A DNA stretch of 64,000 nucleotides from assembly GCF_022179545.1 (NCBI RefSeq), contig NZ_AP025518.1, positions 5,332,001 through 5,396,000 of the forward strand, written 5' to 3'. The position numbers were made by a program, and so were the translations under genes. Below the pieces are notes generated by a model. The model made no database searches and was not told the DNA's origin. It worked only from the letters and a program-made list of their open reading frames with translations. This document shows, piece after piece, positions 16,920-25,050 of this stretch; the stretch's first letter is position 1; every line of letters starts with the position of its first letter. Origin of the DNA: Mycolicibacterium fortuitum subsp. fortuitum. Lineage in GTDB: Bacteria > Actinomycetota > Actinomycetes > Mycobacteriales > Mycobacteriaceae.

Positions 16920-18530
16920 ATGAGGGGTTGGGGTCGGGGGGAGTCGTCGCGCAAGGCGCGCCGGCAGCGCGGTTCGCGGCGATGGGGCTCGATGCTGCTG
17001 ACCGGCGGAGTCGTCGTCGCGGTGTCGGCAGGCGTCACCGTCAGTACGCCTGAGGCCGTCTACATTGCCGCGGTTCGACTGGTCGGCACGACGATCGGCG
17101 TCGGCCCCTCCTTCGACGGGTTCGGGTTGAGCGTTCCGATGTTCTTCTACGGGAGCACGGTGCCCGAAGGCGACTCGTTCCACACCGTCCCCTACCCGGC
17201 CCAGATCAATCTCGAGATCCCGGTCATCTCCGATCTGCCCGGACTGTCCGACATTCCGTACTGGCCACACTCGCTCAAACGGTCCGAGCAGATCGGGGCC
17301 GGCTACCTCCAGCAGGACATCGCCAATACCCCGGCTGACGACAAGATCACGATCATCGGCATGTCACAGGGGACCGAGGTGGCAGAGATCGTGCGCGCCG
17401 AGATGGCCAAGGACCCGAAATATGTTGCCAACGCCGACAATTACGAGTTCGTCTTCATCGGCGATCCGTATCAGCCCAACGGCGGCATCCTGGCCCGCTT
17501 CACCTCATGGAGCGACGTGCCCGTGCTCGGCGACCTCTTCCCACTCGGCCGTCCCGGGCCTTCGGACAGCCCGTTCAAGACGACCTATTACCAGAACCAG
17601 TACGACGGCTTCGCCGATTTCCCGGCGTATTTCAACGCACTGGCCATCGCGAACGCCCTCGCCGGGATCGTGTTCCAGCACGTCTTCCCCGGCTACGTCC
17701 TCGAACGTCCCGACGCGCCCAACGCCGTCACCACCCAGGTCGGCAACACCACCTACGTGACGCTGCCCCAGTACCTTCCGCTGCTGGCACCGCTGAGAAT
17801 CCCCGCGTCGCTGATCGGCGCCGAACGATTCGTCGACGCCATGGACCCGGTGCTGCGCGTCTTCGTCGAAATGGGTTACGACCGCACCGCAGATCCAAGC
17901 CAGGTCAAGGAATTCGGCTGGGTTACCCCACCGGAGAAGATCCACGAAGCGCTCAACGCGCTACCGGCGGCGTTCGAGCAATCGCTGGCGATCCTGGGCG
18001 GCGAGAAGTACACCCCCACGCTGCCCCAGCCCGTCGTCTCCGGTACCCAACCCGAGACGCCCGTGACCGAACACCCGATAGACCCGGTGGGCACCTCGCC
18101 GGTCGAGCAAGGTGTACGCCACACGGTCGAGGACGTGGCGGCAGCACTGTCGGATGCCACCCGCCCACTGGCCAAGGTGCTGCAGGCCATCGGCGGGGCC
18201 ACCGCCCCACACAAGACCGTCGACCCGGCCGACAGCACAGTCGAGGCCGTGGGCGAGACAGGCGAGCAGCCGACGTCCACCCCGGTGAGCCGTAATCCGC
18301 GCCCCCGATCCGAGGCGTCCGGCACCGACTCCGCACCGCGGTTGCGTGTCGTCAGGGACACCGACGATTCGGATACGCGCACGCCCGCACCCAAGCCCGT
18401 GCCCGGCAAGGACCGGCCCGACCGGACATCTGTGCGGGCCGCCGCCAAGCACGCGGCGAAGGAAGCCACGAAATCGGCGGAAGCCAAGCGTGACCGGCCC
18501 GCCAAGCGCCAGAGCGCCAAGGCCGGTTAA
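16920..18530 (+). CDS. PE-PPE-domain serine hydrolase, copy 2
   Basis: The 536-residue protein is a close paralogue of the product of 14413-15948. It shares the basic N-terminus, hydrophobic segment, catalytic domain with GMSQGTEVAE, and long stretches of identity such as YQPNGGIL and LPQYLPLLAPLRIPASL. The C-terminal tail diverges in sequence but stays Ser/Thr/Pro- and Lys/Arg-rich, ending in a lysine/arginine-rich KRDRPAKRQSAKAG segment. The two genes look like a tandem duplication with a TetR gene between them. It starts at ATG 16920 behind GAAGGAACGGC. Function is as for copy 1: an envelope-associated acyl esterase. The 3' end lies 2 bp from the stop of the convergent membrane-protein gene. 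Confidence 0.85.
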   Translation: MRGWGRGESSRKARRQRGSRRWGSMLLTGGVVVAVSAGVTVSTPEAVYIAAVRLVGTTIGVGPSFDGFGLSVPMFFYGSTVPEGDSFHTVPYPAQINLEIPVISDLPGLSDIPYWPHSLKRSEQIGAGYLQQDIANTPADDKITIIGMSQGTEVAEIVRAEMAKDPKYVANADNYEFVFIGDPYQPNGGILARFTSWSDVPVLGDLFPLGRPGPSDSPFKTTYYQNQYDGFADFPAYFNALAIANALAGIVFQHVFPGYVLERPDAPNAVTTQVGNTTYVTLPQYLPLLAPLRIPASLIGAERFVDAMDPVLRVFVEMGYDRTADPSQVKEFGWVTPPEKIHEALNALPAAFEQSLAILGGEKYTPTLPQPVVSGTQPETPVTEHPIDPVGTSPVEQGVRHTVEDVAAALSDATRPLAKVLQAIGGATAPHKTVDPADSTVEAVGETGEQPTSTPVSRNPRPRSEASGTDSAPRLRVVRDTDDSDTRTPAPKPVPGKDRPDRTSVRAAAKHAAKEATKSAEAKRDRPAKRQSAKAG

Positions 18531-18532
18531 CG

Positions 18533-20224
18533 CTACGACGGCGGGCGCTGCGGACGACGCTGGATCCGCAGCGCCTGCGTCGGCACCTGAAGATCGGTGG
18601 TCGGCGGCACAGCCAGCACTGTCATCGAATCCTCTTTGAGGCGAACGATTCTCGGGACCGCAGCGGCACGCGGTTGCCGGACGATGGTCGGCGGCGCGAA
18701 TTCTCCGGCGGTGCCGTTCGACGGGACGACCTCCGTCGGCGGTTCCGCGACCGCAGGCTTGGCCGAACGGGTTTCGCGCCGCACCAGGTAGCCGGCGAAT
18801 GGCCCGGTGAAGACCATGACCGCCAGCACGAGCAGGCTCAGCACACACACGGTGACATCGAAGGTGCTGGTGATCTGTTGGGCCAGGTTGTTGCCGTAGA
18901 TCGCCGCGGGCGCGGGGCCGGCATAGCGCGGTGCCAGCGCCACCCCGATGGCCACGTTCGCCACGGTGAAGACGAACAGCACCGCGCTGAACGCCGCCGC
19001 CACGGTCGTCGACGTCAATCCCCTGTCGAGCTGGCGGTGCAGCCACCGCGCGACCAACGCGGTCACCAGGTTGAACACCGCCATCGCAACCGTGTCATAT
19101 GGCGCGCGAGGCAGGTCGAGAGACGAGGCGATCAGAAAGTCGACGACCCGCAGAGCGGCCGCCGCGAACGCCCAGAACGCGATGAGCGTCAGGCACTTCT
19201 GCGCGGCACCCCGGTAGGCCCCGATGGTCGGCGGCTTGATCAGAAAGACCGCGTACAGCGTCGTGGGCGCAACGATCGCGGCAGCGGCGGCCCAGGCGAG
19301 ATAGCCCTCGTAGCCCACGGCCGCCGTCGAGGTGTTCTGGGCGATGCCGTGAAACGCGTCGATGTCGCGGCCGATTCCGGTCAGCCACACCAGGGTGGCC
19401 GCGATCGCGCCCGAGACACCGATGGCCGTCGTGGCCAGCCGAGCTGCGCCGGTCCGCTCGGTCAGCCAGCGAGAGGCGAGAACCAGCGCGATCATCGCCT
19501 CCGCGCCGTAGAGCAACGTGGTGACGATGACGGCGATGTCATGTCCGCCGAACTCCACCTGTGTGACGAACAGGTACCGCAGCCGCCAGTAGAGATTGAA
19601 CGCGACCGACAGCGTCGCCAACGCGATCGACAGAAAACCGATCACCCGCGCCACCGCATACCAGCGCCGAAACTTGTTGTCCTCGACCGTGATCGACGTG
19701 ATGGGCGGCTGCCCCGCCAACAACGCACCCGCGACACCGAGCAGCATGCCTGGACCCACCCCCGGAGGGACGGCACCGGTACCGCCACCGCGCACCGTCT
19801 GCGCCACGTGATAGCCGACGAAGCACACGACCACCAGCAGGTAGGCGGCGCTGAGCGCGAGCCGGACCCGACTGGTGCGCCGGACATCCGAGCGGCCGCC
19901 GCCGAGACGGAACGGTCCAAAATGCGGCGCCAGCGCGGCGGCGATCGCCAGCAGCGTCACGATGGCCAGCATCACGAACGTCGAACCGGCGCTGCCGGGG
20001 ACACCGACACCGAACTCGAGATTCCACGGCAGCAGCATCGCTCCGACGAGCAACACCACGGCAAGGCCGTCGCGCACCCGGTTGGTGCGGATGGGTACGT
20101 AACCGACCCGGGCCGGCCGCCGGCCGGCGCAGCCACCGTCGCCACCTGGACGGTGGCGGACGGGTCGTAACGCTCGTCGCTCACGTACCGATTCCTCTCT
20201 ATGAGTGACACCGCACGGACCCAA
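18533..20224 (-). CDS. Multi-pass membrane protein with probable 5' frameshift
   Basis: The open frame gives 563 residues. From about residue 45 (VGYVPIRTNRVRDGLAVVL) onward it is a convincing membrane protein with about ten spans and a cytoplasmic tail. The first 44 residues in this frame are Arg-rich and look wrong. A second frame starts at GTG 20184 behind AGAGAGGA and encodes VSDERYDPSATVQVATVAAP, then ends where the good frame takes over, near 20105-20115. A single missing base in the run GGCCCGGG would join them. So either the gene is frameshifted, the read has an error, or translation starts further in (GTG 20077). I recall mycobacterial homologues classed as DUF7937, function unknown. 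Confidence 0.65.
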   Translation of the reverse strand: MGPCGVTHREESVRERRALRPVRHRPGGDGGCAGRRPARVGYVPIRTNRVRDGLAVVLLVGAMLLPWNLEFGVGVPGSAGSTFVMLAIVTLLAIAAALAPHFGPFRLGGGRSDVRRTSRVRLALSAAYLLVVVCFVGYHVAQTVRGGGTGAVPPGVGPGMLLGVAGALLAGQPPITSITVEDNKFRRWYAVARVIGFLSIALATLSVAFNLYWRLRYLFVTQVEFGGHDIAVIVTTLLYGAEAMIALVLASRWLTERTGAARLATTAIGVSGAIAATLVWLTGIGRDIDAFHGIAQNTSTAAVGYEGYLAWAAAAAIVAPTTLYAVFLIKPPTIGAYRGAAQKCLTLIAFWAFAAAALRVVDFLIASSLDLPRAPYDTVAMAVFNLVTALVARWLHRQLDRGLTSTTVAAAFSAVLFVFTVANVAIGVALAPRYAGPAPAAIYGNNLAQQITSTFDVTVCVLSLLVLAVMVFTGPFAGYLVRRETRSAKPAVAEPPTEVVPSNGTAGEFAPPTIVRQPRAAAVPRIVRLKEDSMTVLAVPPTTDLQVPTQALRIQRRPQRPPS

Positions 20225-20367
20225 CCAGCGTGCTCACTTTTGCTCCGGCGCACAAGCAGCGCTGGCAGCCGCGGTCGTTTCGGCCAATCAGGTTCGCCGA
20301 AACTGTGCGGTAGCTTGGATTTGTCCGTCGGGGCCCCTACAAGATGCACGAAGCAAGGAGAAGAACC

Positions 20368-22242
20368 GTGGACGTAGTCCTCGGGGTGGCGGTCACCGGG
20401 CGTGTGGCGCGCTTGGCCATGATCGGATCGCCCGCGAGCGGCGGCCAGGTTCTGGATCAGTACGCGCTGGATCTGCCCGACGACCTCGTTGCCGAGATGT
20501 CAGAGCTTGCCGAGACCATCATCGGCACCTACCGCGCGGTGACCGAGTCCGGCAACCAGGTTGCCGCGACCCGACTGTGCCTGCCCGACGATTCGGCCGC
20601 CGATACGCTGCGCCAGACCGTGCTCGACGCCGGGGTGCCGAACGTCGAGGTGGTGACCGAAGCCGAAGCCGCAGCGGCCCTGGCCCGCAGTGTGGGCGCT
20701 GACGCCGCACTACTGCTGGCCGACGACGACACCGTGTCACTGACGACCGTGGGTGACCACACCGCGGCTCCCGCGCCGGCGTTGACGACCCTGGCCACCA
20801 TGCCGATCGGCACCGCCGGGCCCGCCGCCGCGTGCGCCGCTGTGCTCAACCGGGTGCCCGCCGACGAGGCTCCCGGACGGGTGCTGCTGGTCGGTCAACG
20901 CCTTGACCTCGATTCCGTTGCGGCAGAGCTTCGTTCGACCGCACCAATCGAGGTGGCCCCCGATGCCGGTTATGCGATTGCCCGGGGAGCGGCCCAGCTG
21001 GTCGGCGACACCGCGCCGGCCAGCGCGTCCACTCAGATGGCGCCCGTGGTCGGCGTGCCGCAAGATCCGACCCAGATGGCCCCGGCAGCCTCCGACGCAA
21101 CCCAGATGGCACCGGCTTCAGAGGCCACTCAGATGGCCCCGATGGCTCCTGCCGCCGATGCCACGCAGATGGCGCCCGCACAGGCGGATTCCGCTGCCGT
21201 CGGGCCGGATCTGGCGTACTCCCAAGAGCCCGAGGACCAACCCTGGGCCGACGAGATGCCGATGGACGCGGTCAACGAGTTCGTCCCCGAGCAGGATGAC
21301 GACCCGGATTACACGACCGTCATCGCACCGCCACCGCCACGGATGCTGTTGATGGGCAGCGCCCTGGGCTTCGTGGTGGTGAGCTTCGCCACGCTGGCCA
21401 CTGCGGTCGCGATCAACGTCCGACCGACAGCCGACGTGCGCGCCCAGCCCGCACCCACCGAGCAGGCTCAGACCGTGCCCGGCAACTATCTGCCGCCGGT
21501 CCCGCACGAACCGGATCCCGTGGCCCTTCCCGTCTCGGTGCTGACGCCGCCACCGGCCGCTCCCGCGGCACCCAAGGTGCGCCAGGGCACGGGTGATCTG
21601 CCGGTCAACCAGGCACCTGCTCCGGTGGCCCCGCCGGTCGCGCCTCCGGTACAGCCGGCGCCCCCTCCGGTTGCTCCGCCGGCGCCGGTTCCGGTCCCTG
21701 TGCCGGTGCCTATCCCGATCCCGCTGCCTCCGGTGGTGTGGCCGACGGTTCCGACCTGGTCTCCGCCGACGACGCCTCCGACGACTCCGCCGACAACGAC
21801 GGCACCGCCCACGACGACCACTCCGCCGACGACGACCACCGCGCCGCCGACCACCACGGCACCGCCCACGACGACGGCTCCGCCCACCACCACCGCACCG
21901 CCTACCACCACGGCGCCACCCACGACCACGGCTCCGCCGACCACCACGGTGGCTCCGACCCGTACGTCAGCCCAGGAGACCGTGCCGCCGATCGAGGTGC
22001 CGACCCACACCGCACCGGCATACACCCCGCCGGTGGAACAGCCGACATACCAGGCTCCGGCGACGACAGTGGCACCGCAGTCGCCATTCGGCGGTGGTGA
22101 GTCCTCTTACGGGAGCGGATCGTCGTCGAGCGGTGACTCGTCAACCGGTTCTTCGTCGAGCGGTGGACTCTTCGGGAGCGGGAGTGGGAGCGGGAGTGGC
22201 TCAGGCAGCTCACCGGTGACGACGATGCCGGGCAGTCGGTAG
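20368..22242 (+). CDS. Large actin-fold-like/Pro-Thr-rich repeat membrane protein (paralogue of 9894-11042)
   Basis: I start at GTG 20368, seven bases after AAGGAG, which yields 624 residues beginning VDVVLGVAVTGRVARLAMIG. That matches the start of the paralogue at 9894-11042. Residues 1-215 form the globular domain. Residues 222-271 carry five TQMAP repeats. A span lies at about 326-350, after an acidic stretch. A long Pro-rich tail follows with a PPTTTA tract (467-528) and a Ser/Gly-rich end. The tail probably extends outside the membrane, like wall-spanning stalks. Thr-rich repeats are candidate phosphorylation or glycosylation sites, an inference. An unusual domain layout for one polypeptide; function unknown. 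Confidence 0.75.
   Translation: MDVVLGVAVTGRVARLAMIGSPASGGQVLDQYALDLPDDLVAEMSELAETIIGTYRAVTESGNQVAATRLCLPDDSAADTLRQTVLDAGVPNVEVVTEAEAAAALARSVGADAALLLADDDTVSLTTVGDHTAAPAPALTTLATMPIGTAGPAAACAAVLNRVPADEAPGRVLLVGQRLDLDSVAAELRSTAPIEVAPDAGYAIARGAAQLVGDTAPASASTQMAPVVGVPQDPTQMAPAASDATQMAPASEATQMAPMAPAADATQMAPAQADSAAVGPDLAYSQEPEDQPWADEMPMDAVNEFVPEQDDDPDYTTVIAPPPPRMLLMGSALGFVVVSFATLATAVAINVRPTADVRAQPAPTEQAQTVPGNYLPPVPHEPDPVALPVSVLTPPPAAPAAPKVRQGTGDLPVNQAPAPVAPPVAPPVQPAPPPVAPPAPVPVPVPVPIPIPLPPVVWPTVPTWSPPTTPPTTPPTTTAPPTTTTPPTTTTAPPTTTAPPTTTAPPTTTAPPTTTAPPTTTAPPTTTVAPTRTSAQETVPPIEVPTHTAPAYTPPVEQPTYQAPATTVAPQSPFGGGESSYGSGSSSSGDSSTGSSSSGGLFGSGSGSGSGSGSSPVTTMPGSR
21032..21180 (+). repeat. TQMAP coding repeats
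   Basis: Five TQMAP motifs separated by short Ala-rich spacers are encoded in a stretch of about 50 residues. They are coding repeats in the cytoplasmic half of the surrounding protein, between the globular domain and the membrane span. Confidence 0.7.
21766..21960 (+). repeat. PTTTAP coding repeats
   Basis: About ten copies of a six-residue Pro/Thr unit (consensus APPTTT) occur in tandem. The underlying DNA is a CCG/ACC/ACG-rich degenerate tract. Slippage there could change stalk length between strains. Confidence 0.75.
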
Positions 22243-22341
22243 ACCGGGCGAACCTCGTCAGGCCAGGCTCCTGCAGGACCGGTGACTCCGGGCCTCTCTA
22301 TCTTGGACACTGACGTCCATTCATCCGGAAGGAACGCCGAA

Positions 22342-22566
22342 GTGGCCAAGAAGCGCTGGAATGACCTGTCCCCCACCGCCAAGACGACCGTGATCGCGAT
22401 GGCCGCAGTGGACGCCGGGCTGCGGGCCTGGGCGCTGCGTGACCTCGCCGGCCGCGACGCGAGCCGGATCAACGGGCCGAAGTGGTTGTGGGGCAGTGCC
22501 CTCGGGATGCTGACCACGTCCGGCGTGCTGCCCGTGGCCTACCTCGTTGTCGGACGTAGGTCCTGA
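22342..22566 (+). CDS. Small membrane protein
   Basis: I start at GTG 22342 behind GGAAGGAAC; the longer ATG at 22282 has no site. The 74-residue product is AKKRWNDLSPTAKTTVIAM, then DAGLRAWALRDLAGRD, then a WLWGSALGMLTTSGVLPVAYLVVG segment. Two hydrophobic helices (about 12-25 and 50-70) suggest a small inner-membrane protein. I recall similar short actinobacterial proteins but cannot name a function. It is 16 bp from the stop of the convergent rtcB. Confidence 0.65.
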   Translation: MAKKRWNDLSPTAKTTVIAMAAVDAGLRAWALRDLAGRDASRINGPKWLWGSALGMLTTSGVLPVAYLVVGRRS

Positions 22567-22582
22567 GCCCTCAGCCCAGGAC

Positions 22583-23791
22583 CTACGTGCCCTTCACGTT
22601 GAGCACCTGACGGAGCTCATGCTCGATCTCGATCAGGCTCGCGGCGTCAGCCATGACGACATCGATGTCCTTGTACGCGTCAGGGATCTCGTCGACCCAC
22701 TGCTCACCGTGGCGGTATTCGATGCCCCGCATCCGCTGGGCGAGGTCGTCGGCGGTGAAACGGCGACGTGCCTCGTTCCGGGAGAACCGGCGTCCGGCGC
22801 CGTGCGGCGCTGAGCACAATCCGGCGGGGTTGCCCTTGCCGCGCACGACGTACGACCGGGTCCCCATGCTGCCGGGAATCAGGCCCATGACGCCGTTGTG
22901 GGCATCGATGGCGCCCTTGCGGGTCAGCCACACCTCACGGCCACCGTGGTGTTCCTTGCGGGTGTAGTTGTGATGGGTGTTTATACGTTCCACCTCGAAA
23001 TCGCCCGCCGTCCTCGGCTGGTCCAGACGGGCGTAACCCATCCACGCCGCGAACACCCACATGTAGCGGTCCATCATCTCGGCGCGGTTCTCGAAGGCGA
23101 ACCGCTGCGCCCAGTTGAGGTCGCGCAGGTACTCGGAGAACTCCCGGGTGCCCTGAGGGAGGTACGCCAGGTCGGGGTTGGGCAGATCGATCCACCACCG
23201 CTTCATGAGCTTCTGCGCGATCCTGATGTGCTTCTGCGCGATCTTGTTTCCGACGCCACGGGAGCCAGAGTGCAGAAACAGCCATACCCGGTCGTCCTGG
23301 TCCAGGCACAGTTCGATGAAGTGGTTGCCGCCGCCGAGGGAGCCGAGTTGCTCGCGCCACTTCGGCGAGTGGGAAAGGTCGATGCCACCGTCGCTGGCCA
23401 AGTGCTCCAGATCGGTGATCCGCCCGGCCGTGAACGGGAACCGGGCGAGCGTGTCGTTGTAGTTGCCCGGTGACAGCGGGATCGCCGTCTCGATCGCCGA
23501 CCGCAAGGCCGCCAGATCACGTCCCTGGATATCGGTGGCGGAGAACTCGGTGCGGGCCGCGATCATCCCGCAGCCGATGTCCACACCGACGGCCGCAGGG
23601 ATCACGGCGTCGATGGTGGGGATGACCGTGCCGATGGCCGACCCCTTTCCACTGTGGGCATCGGGCATCAGAGCGACATGGGGATGCACGAACGGCATCG
23701 ACGCGGTCTGCTTCGCCTGTTCGATGGTGTTGTCGTCGATGTGGCTGGCGAAGTTCAACAGCTTGTGGTCGACGACGCGATGCGTAGTCAT
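22583..23791 (-). CDS. rtcB: RtcB-type RNA-splicing ligase
   Basis: The 402-residue protein has the RtcB motifs. MPDAHSGKGSAIG and VDIGCGMI hold early metal ligands. GGGNHFIEL, SGSRGVGN and SAPHGAGRRFSR carry later metal ligands and the GMP-accepting histidine region. RtcB seals 2',3'-cyclic phosphate or 3'-phosphate RNA ends to 5'-OH ends with GTP and Mn2+, acting in RNA repair. The protein is shorter than the roughly 480 residues of E. coli RtcB but matches the actinobacterial form (M. tuberculosis Rv2631, from memory). No rtcA or archease gene is in the window, so it acts without neighbours. ATG 23791. Confidence 0.9.
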   Translation of the reverse strand: MTTHRVVDHKLLNFASHIDDNTIEQAKQTASMPFVHPHVALMPDAHSGKGSAIGTVIPTIDAVIPAAVGVDIGCGMIAARTEFSATDIQGRDLAALRSAIETAIPLSPGNYNDTLARFPFTAGRITDLEHLASDGGIDLSHSPKWREQLGSLGGGNHFIELCLDQDDRVWLFLHSGSRGVGNKIAQKHIRIAQKLMKRWWIDLPNPDLAYLPQGTREFSEYLRDLNWAQRFAFENRAEMMDRYMWVFAAWMGYARLDQPRTAGDFEVERINTHHNYTRKEHHGGREVWLTRKGAIDAHNGVMGLIPGSMGTRSYVVRGKGNPAGLCSAPHGAGRRFSRNEARRRFTADDLAQRMRGIEYRHGEQWVDEIPDAYKDIDVVMADAASLIEIEHELRQVLNVKGT

Positions 23792-24015
23792 GACGTCGAT
23801 TCTGCCGACGCTGTCGAGAGGTTTGTTTAGGCTGGTCGAGAGCCGGGCATCAACTCACGGGCAAGCGGGCGGATTCCCCCTGCGTGGACACGGATTCCCG
23901 GCTTGCCGAGGGCGGTTGCGTCGCGCAACACTTGGCGCGGATTTGACGGAAACCAGTACCGGCGCGCCAGAATAGAGTTCGAATCGCGTAGGCATTGTCG
24001 GCACCGGGGGGTCCG

Positions 24016-24240
24016 ATGAAAATTGGTTGGTATGTGTTCATGCACCGCCCTGACGGTGGCGTGATGCCTATCGCTGGGTTCTGGCGCAAACGCACCGCGC
24101 TCAAGTGGGCCGAAGAACACGCAGAACCGGACCACCGCCTTGAGGTCCAGCGTTTCAGCTGGTGGTCACCCGACACTGCCGGCCAGCGGCCGGTATCAGA
24201 CCCGGCAAGCCGATGCCAAGGATCTGACGACCCCCGCTAG
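24016..24240 (+). CDS. Small unknown protein
   Basis: A 74-residue product starts at ATG 24016 behind GGGGGG. It reads MKIGWYVFMHRPDGGVMPIAGFW, then KRTALKWAEEHAEPDHRLEVQRFSWW, then a polar tail. The central helix and aromatic residues suggest a small folded domain and not a random frame. I do not recognise it. It lies between rtcB and the tRNA gene on the opposite strand from both. Reality is uncertain because it is short. Confidence 0.5.
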   Translation: MKIGWYVFMHRPDGGVMPIAGFWRKRTALKWAEEHAEPDHRLEVQRFSWWSPDTAGQRPVSDPASRCQGSDDPR

Positions 24241-24270
24241 GTATCCGAACCGAACCCCACAGAAACCAAA

Positions 24271-24294
24271 CAGGCCCCCTCGAAAGGGGGCCTG
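24271..24294 (-). terminator. Rho-independent-like terminator after tRNA-Tyr
   Basis: CAGGCCCCCT and AGGGGGCCTG form a perfect 10-bp stem around a 4-base loop. Read on the minus strand, it follows the tRNA directly and is followed by TTTGGTTTCT, a weak T-rich tract. Confidence 0.75.
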
Positions 24295-24301
24295 ACTTGG
24301 G

Positions 24302-24384
24302 TGGCAGATGCAGGATTCGAACCTGCGTAGGCGTAAGCCGACGGATTTACAGTCCGCTCCCATTGGCCGCTCGGGCAATCTGCC
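24302..24384 (-). tRNA. tRNA-Tyr (GTA)
   Basis: On the minus strand this begins GGCAGATTGCCCGAGCGG and ends ATCTGCCA. The 7-bp acceptor stem GGCAGAT/ATCTGCC pairs fully, the T-arm reads GCAGGTTCGAATCCTGC, and the anticodon GTA is at 24348-24350. The long variable arm and total of 83 nt fit a class II tRNA-Tyr. CCA is not encoded. A strong hairpin follows. Yields a tyrosine tRNA. Confidence 0.95.
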
Positions 24385-24494
24385 TTGGTGGTGCCCCGCC
24401 CCGTTTCCGGTTTGGTGCGACTAGCAGGGTACAACGAGGATGTACCTAAGTTACAAACCGGCAGCATTTACCGAGGAAAGAGGAGGGGCGTCCA

Positions 24495-24986
24495 ATGGCG
24501 GACTCAAGCTTCGACGTCGTCAGCAAGGTCGACCGCCAGGAGGTCGATAACGCGCTCAACCAGGCCGCCAAGGAGCTGTCCACCCGGTTCGACTTCCGCG
24601 GCACCGATACGAGCATCGCCTGGAAGGGCGAAGAGGTGATCGAACTCACCTCCAGCACGGAGGAGCGCGTCAAGGCCGCCGTCGACGTCTTCAAGGAAAA
24701 ATTGGTCCGCCGCGACATCTCGATGAAGGCGTTCGATGCCGGCGAGCCCCAGGCCAGCGGCAAGACCTACAAGGTGACCGGCGACATCAAGCAGGGCATC
24801 AGCAGCGAGCAGGCCAAGAAGATCACCAAGATCATCCGCGACGAGGGCCCGAAGGGCGTCAAGGCGCAGATCCAGGGCGACGAGATCCGGGTCAGCTCCA
24901 AGAAGCGCGACGACCTGCAGGCCGTCATCGCCTTGCTCAAGGGCTCCGACCTCGACGTGGCGCTGCAGTTCGTCAACTACCGCTAG
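24495..24986 (+). CDS. YajQ-family nucleotide-binding protein
   Basis: The 163-residue protein matches the YajQ family in length and sequence, from the start [20 protein letters not shown] to the end [16 protein letters not shown]. The family has two ferredoxin-like subdomains and binds nucleotides; some members bind cyclic di-GMP. M. tuberculosis has a YajQ protein as Rv0566c, next in the recalled gene order after gpdA1 and a monooxygenase. ATG 24495 follows GAAAGAGGAGG. It stands alone here, convergent with the flavin monooxygenase of the sulfonate cluster. Confidence 0.88.
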   Translation: MADSSFDVVSKVDRQEVDNALNQAAKELSTRFDFRGTDTSIAWKGEEVIELTSSTEERVKAAVDVFKEKLVRRDISMKAFDAGEPQASGKTYKVTGDIKQGISSEQAKKITKIIRDEGPKGVKAQIQGDEIRVSSKKRDDLQAVIALLKGSDLDVALQFVNYR

Positions 24987-25050
24987 CGCACACCGTTGAG
25001 GCTGCGTTGAGGGCGCCGCCTACTCGAAGTTCGGCGCCCTCACCGCAGAC

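Noticed and set aside
18674..20170. 498-residue plus-strand frame
   Set aside because: Antisense of a convincing multi-pass membrane protein; Arg-rich and without a ribosome-binding site.
21766..21960. Possible tandem-repeat or CRISPR-like array
   Set aside because: Units are six codons with no unique spacers, in frame, and encode a Pro/Thr stalk.
22282..22342. Upstream ATG extension of the small membrane protein
   Set aside because: No ribosome-binding site there, while GTG 22342 has GGAAGGAAC at a good distance.
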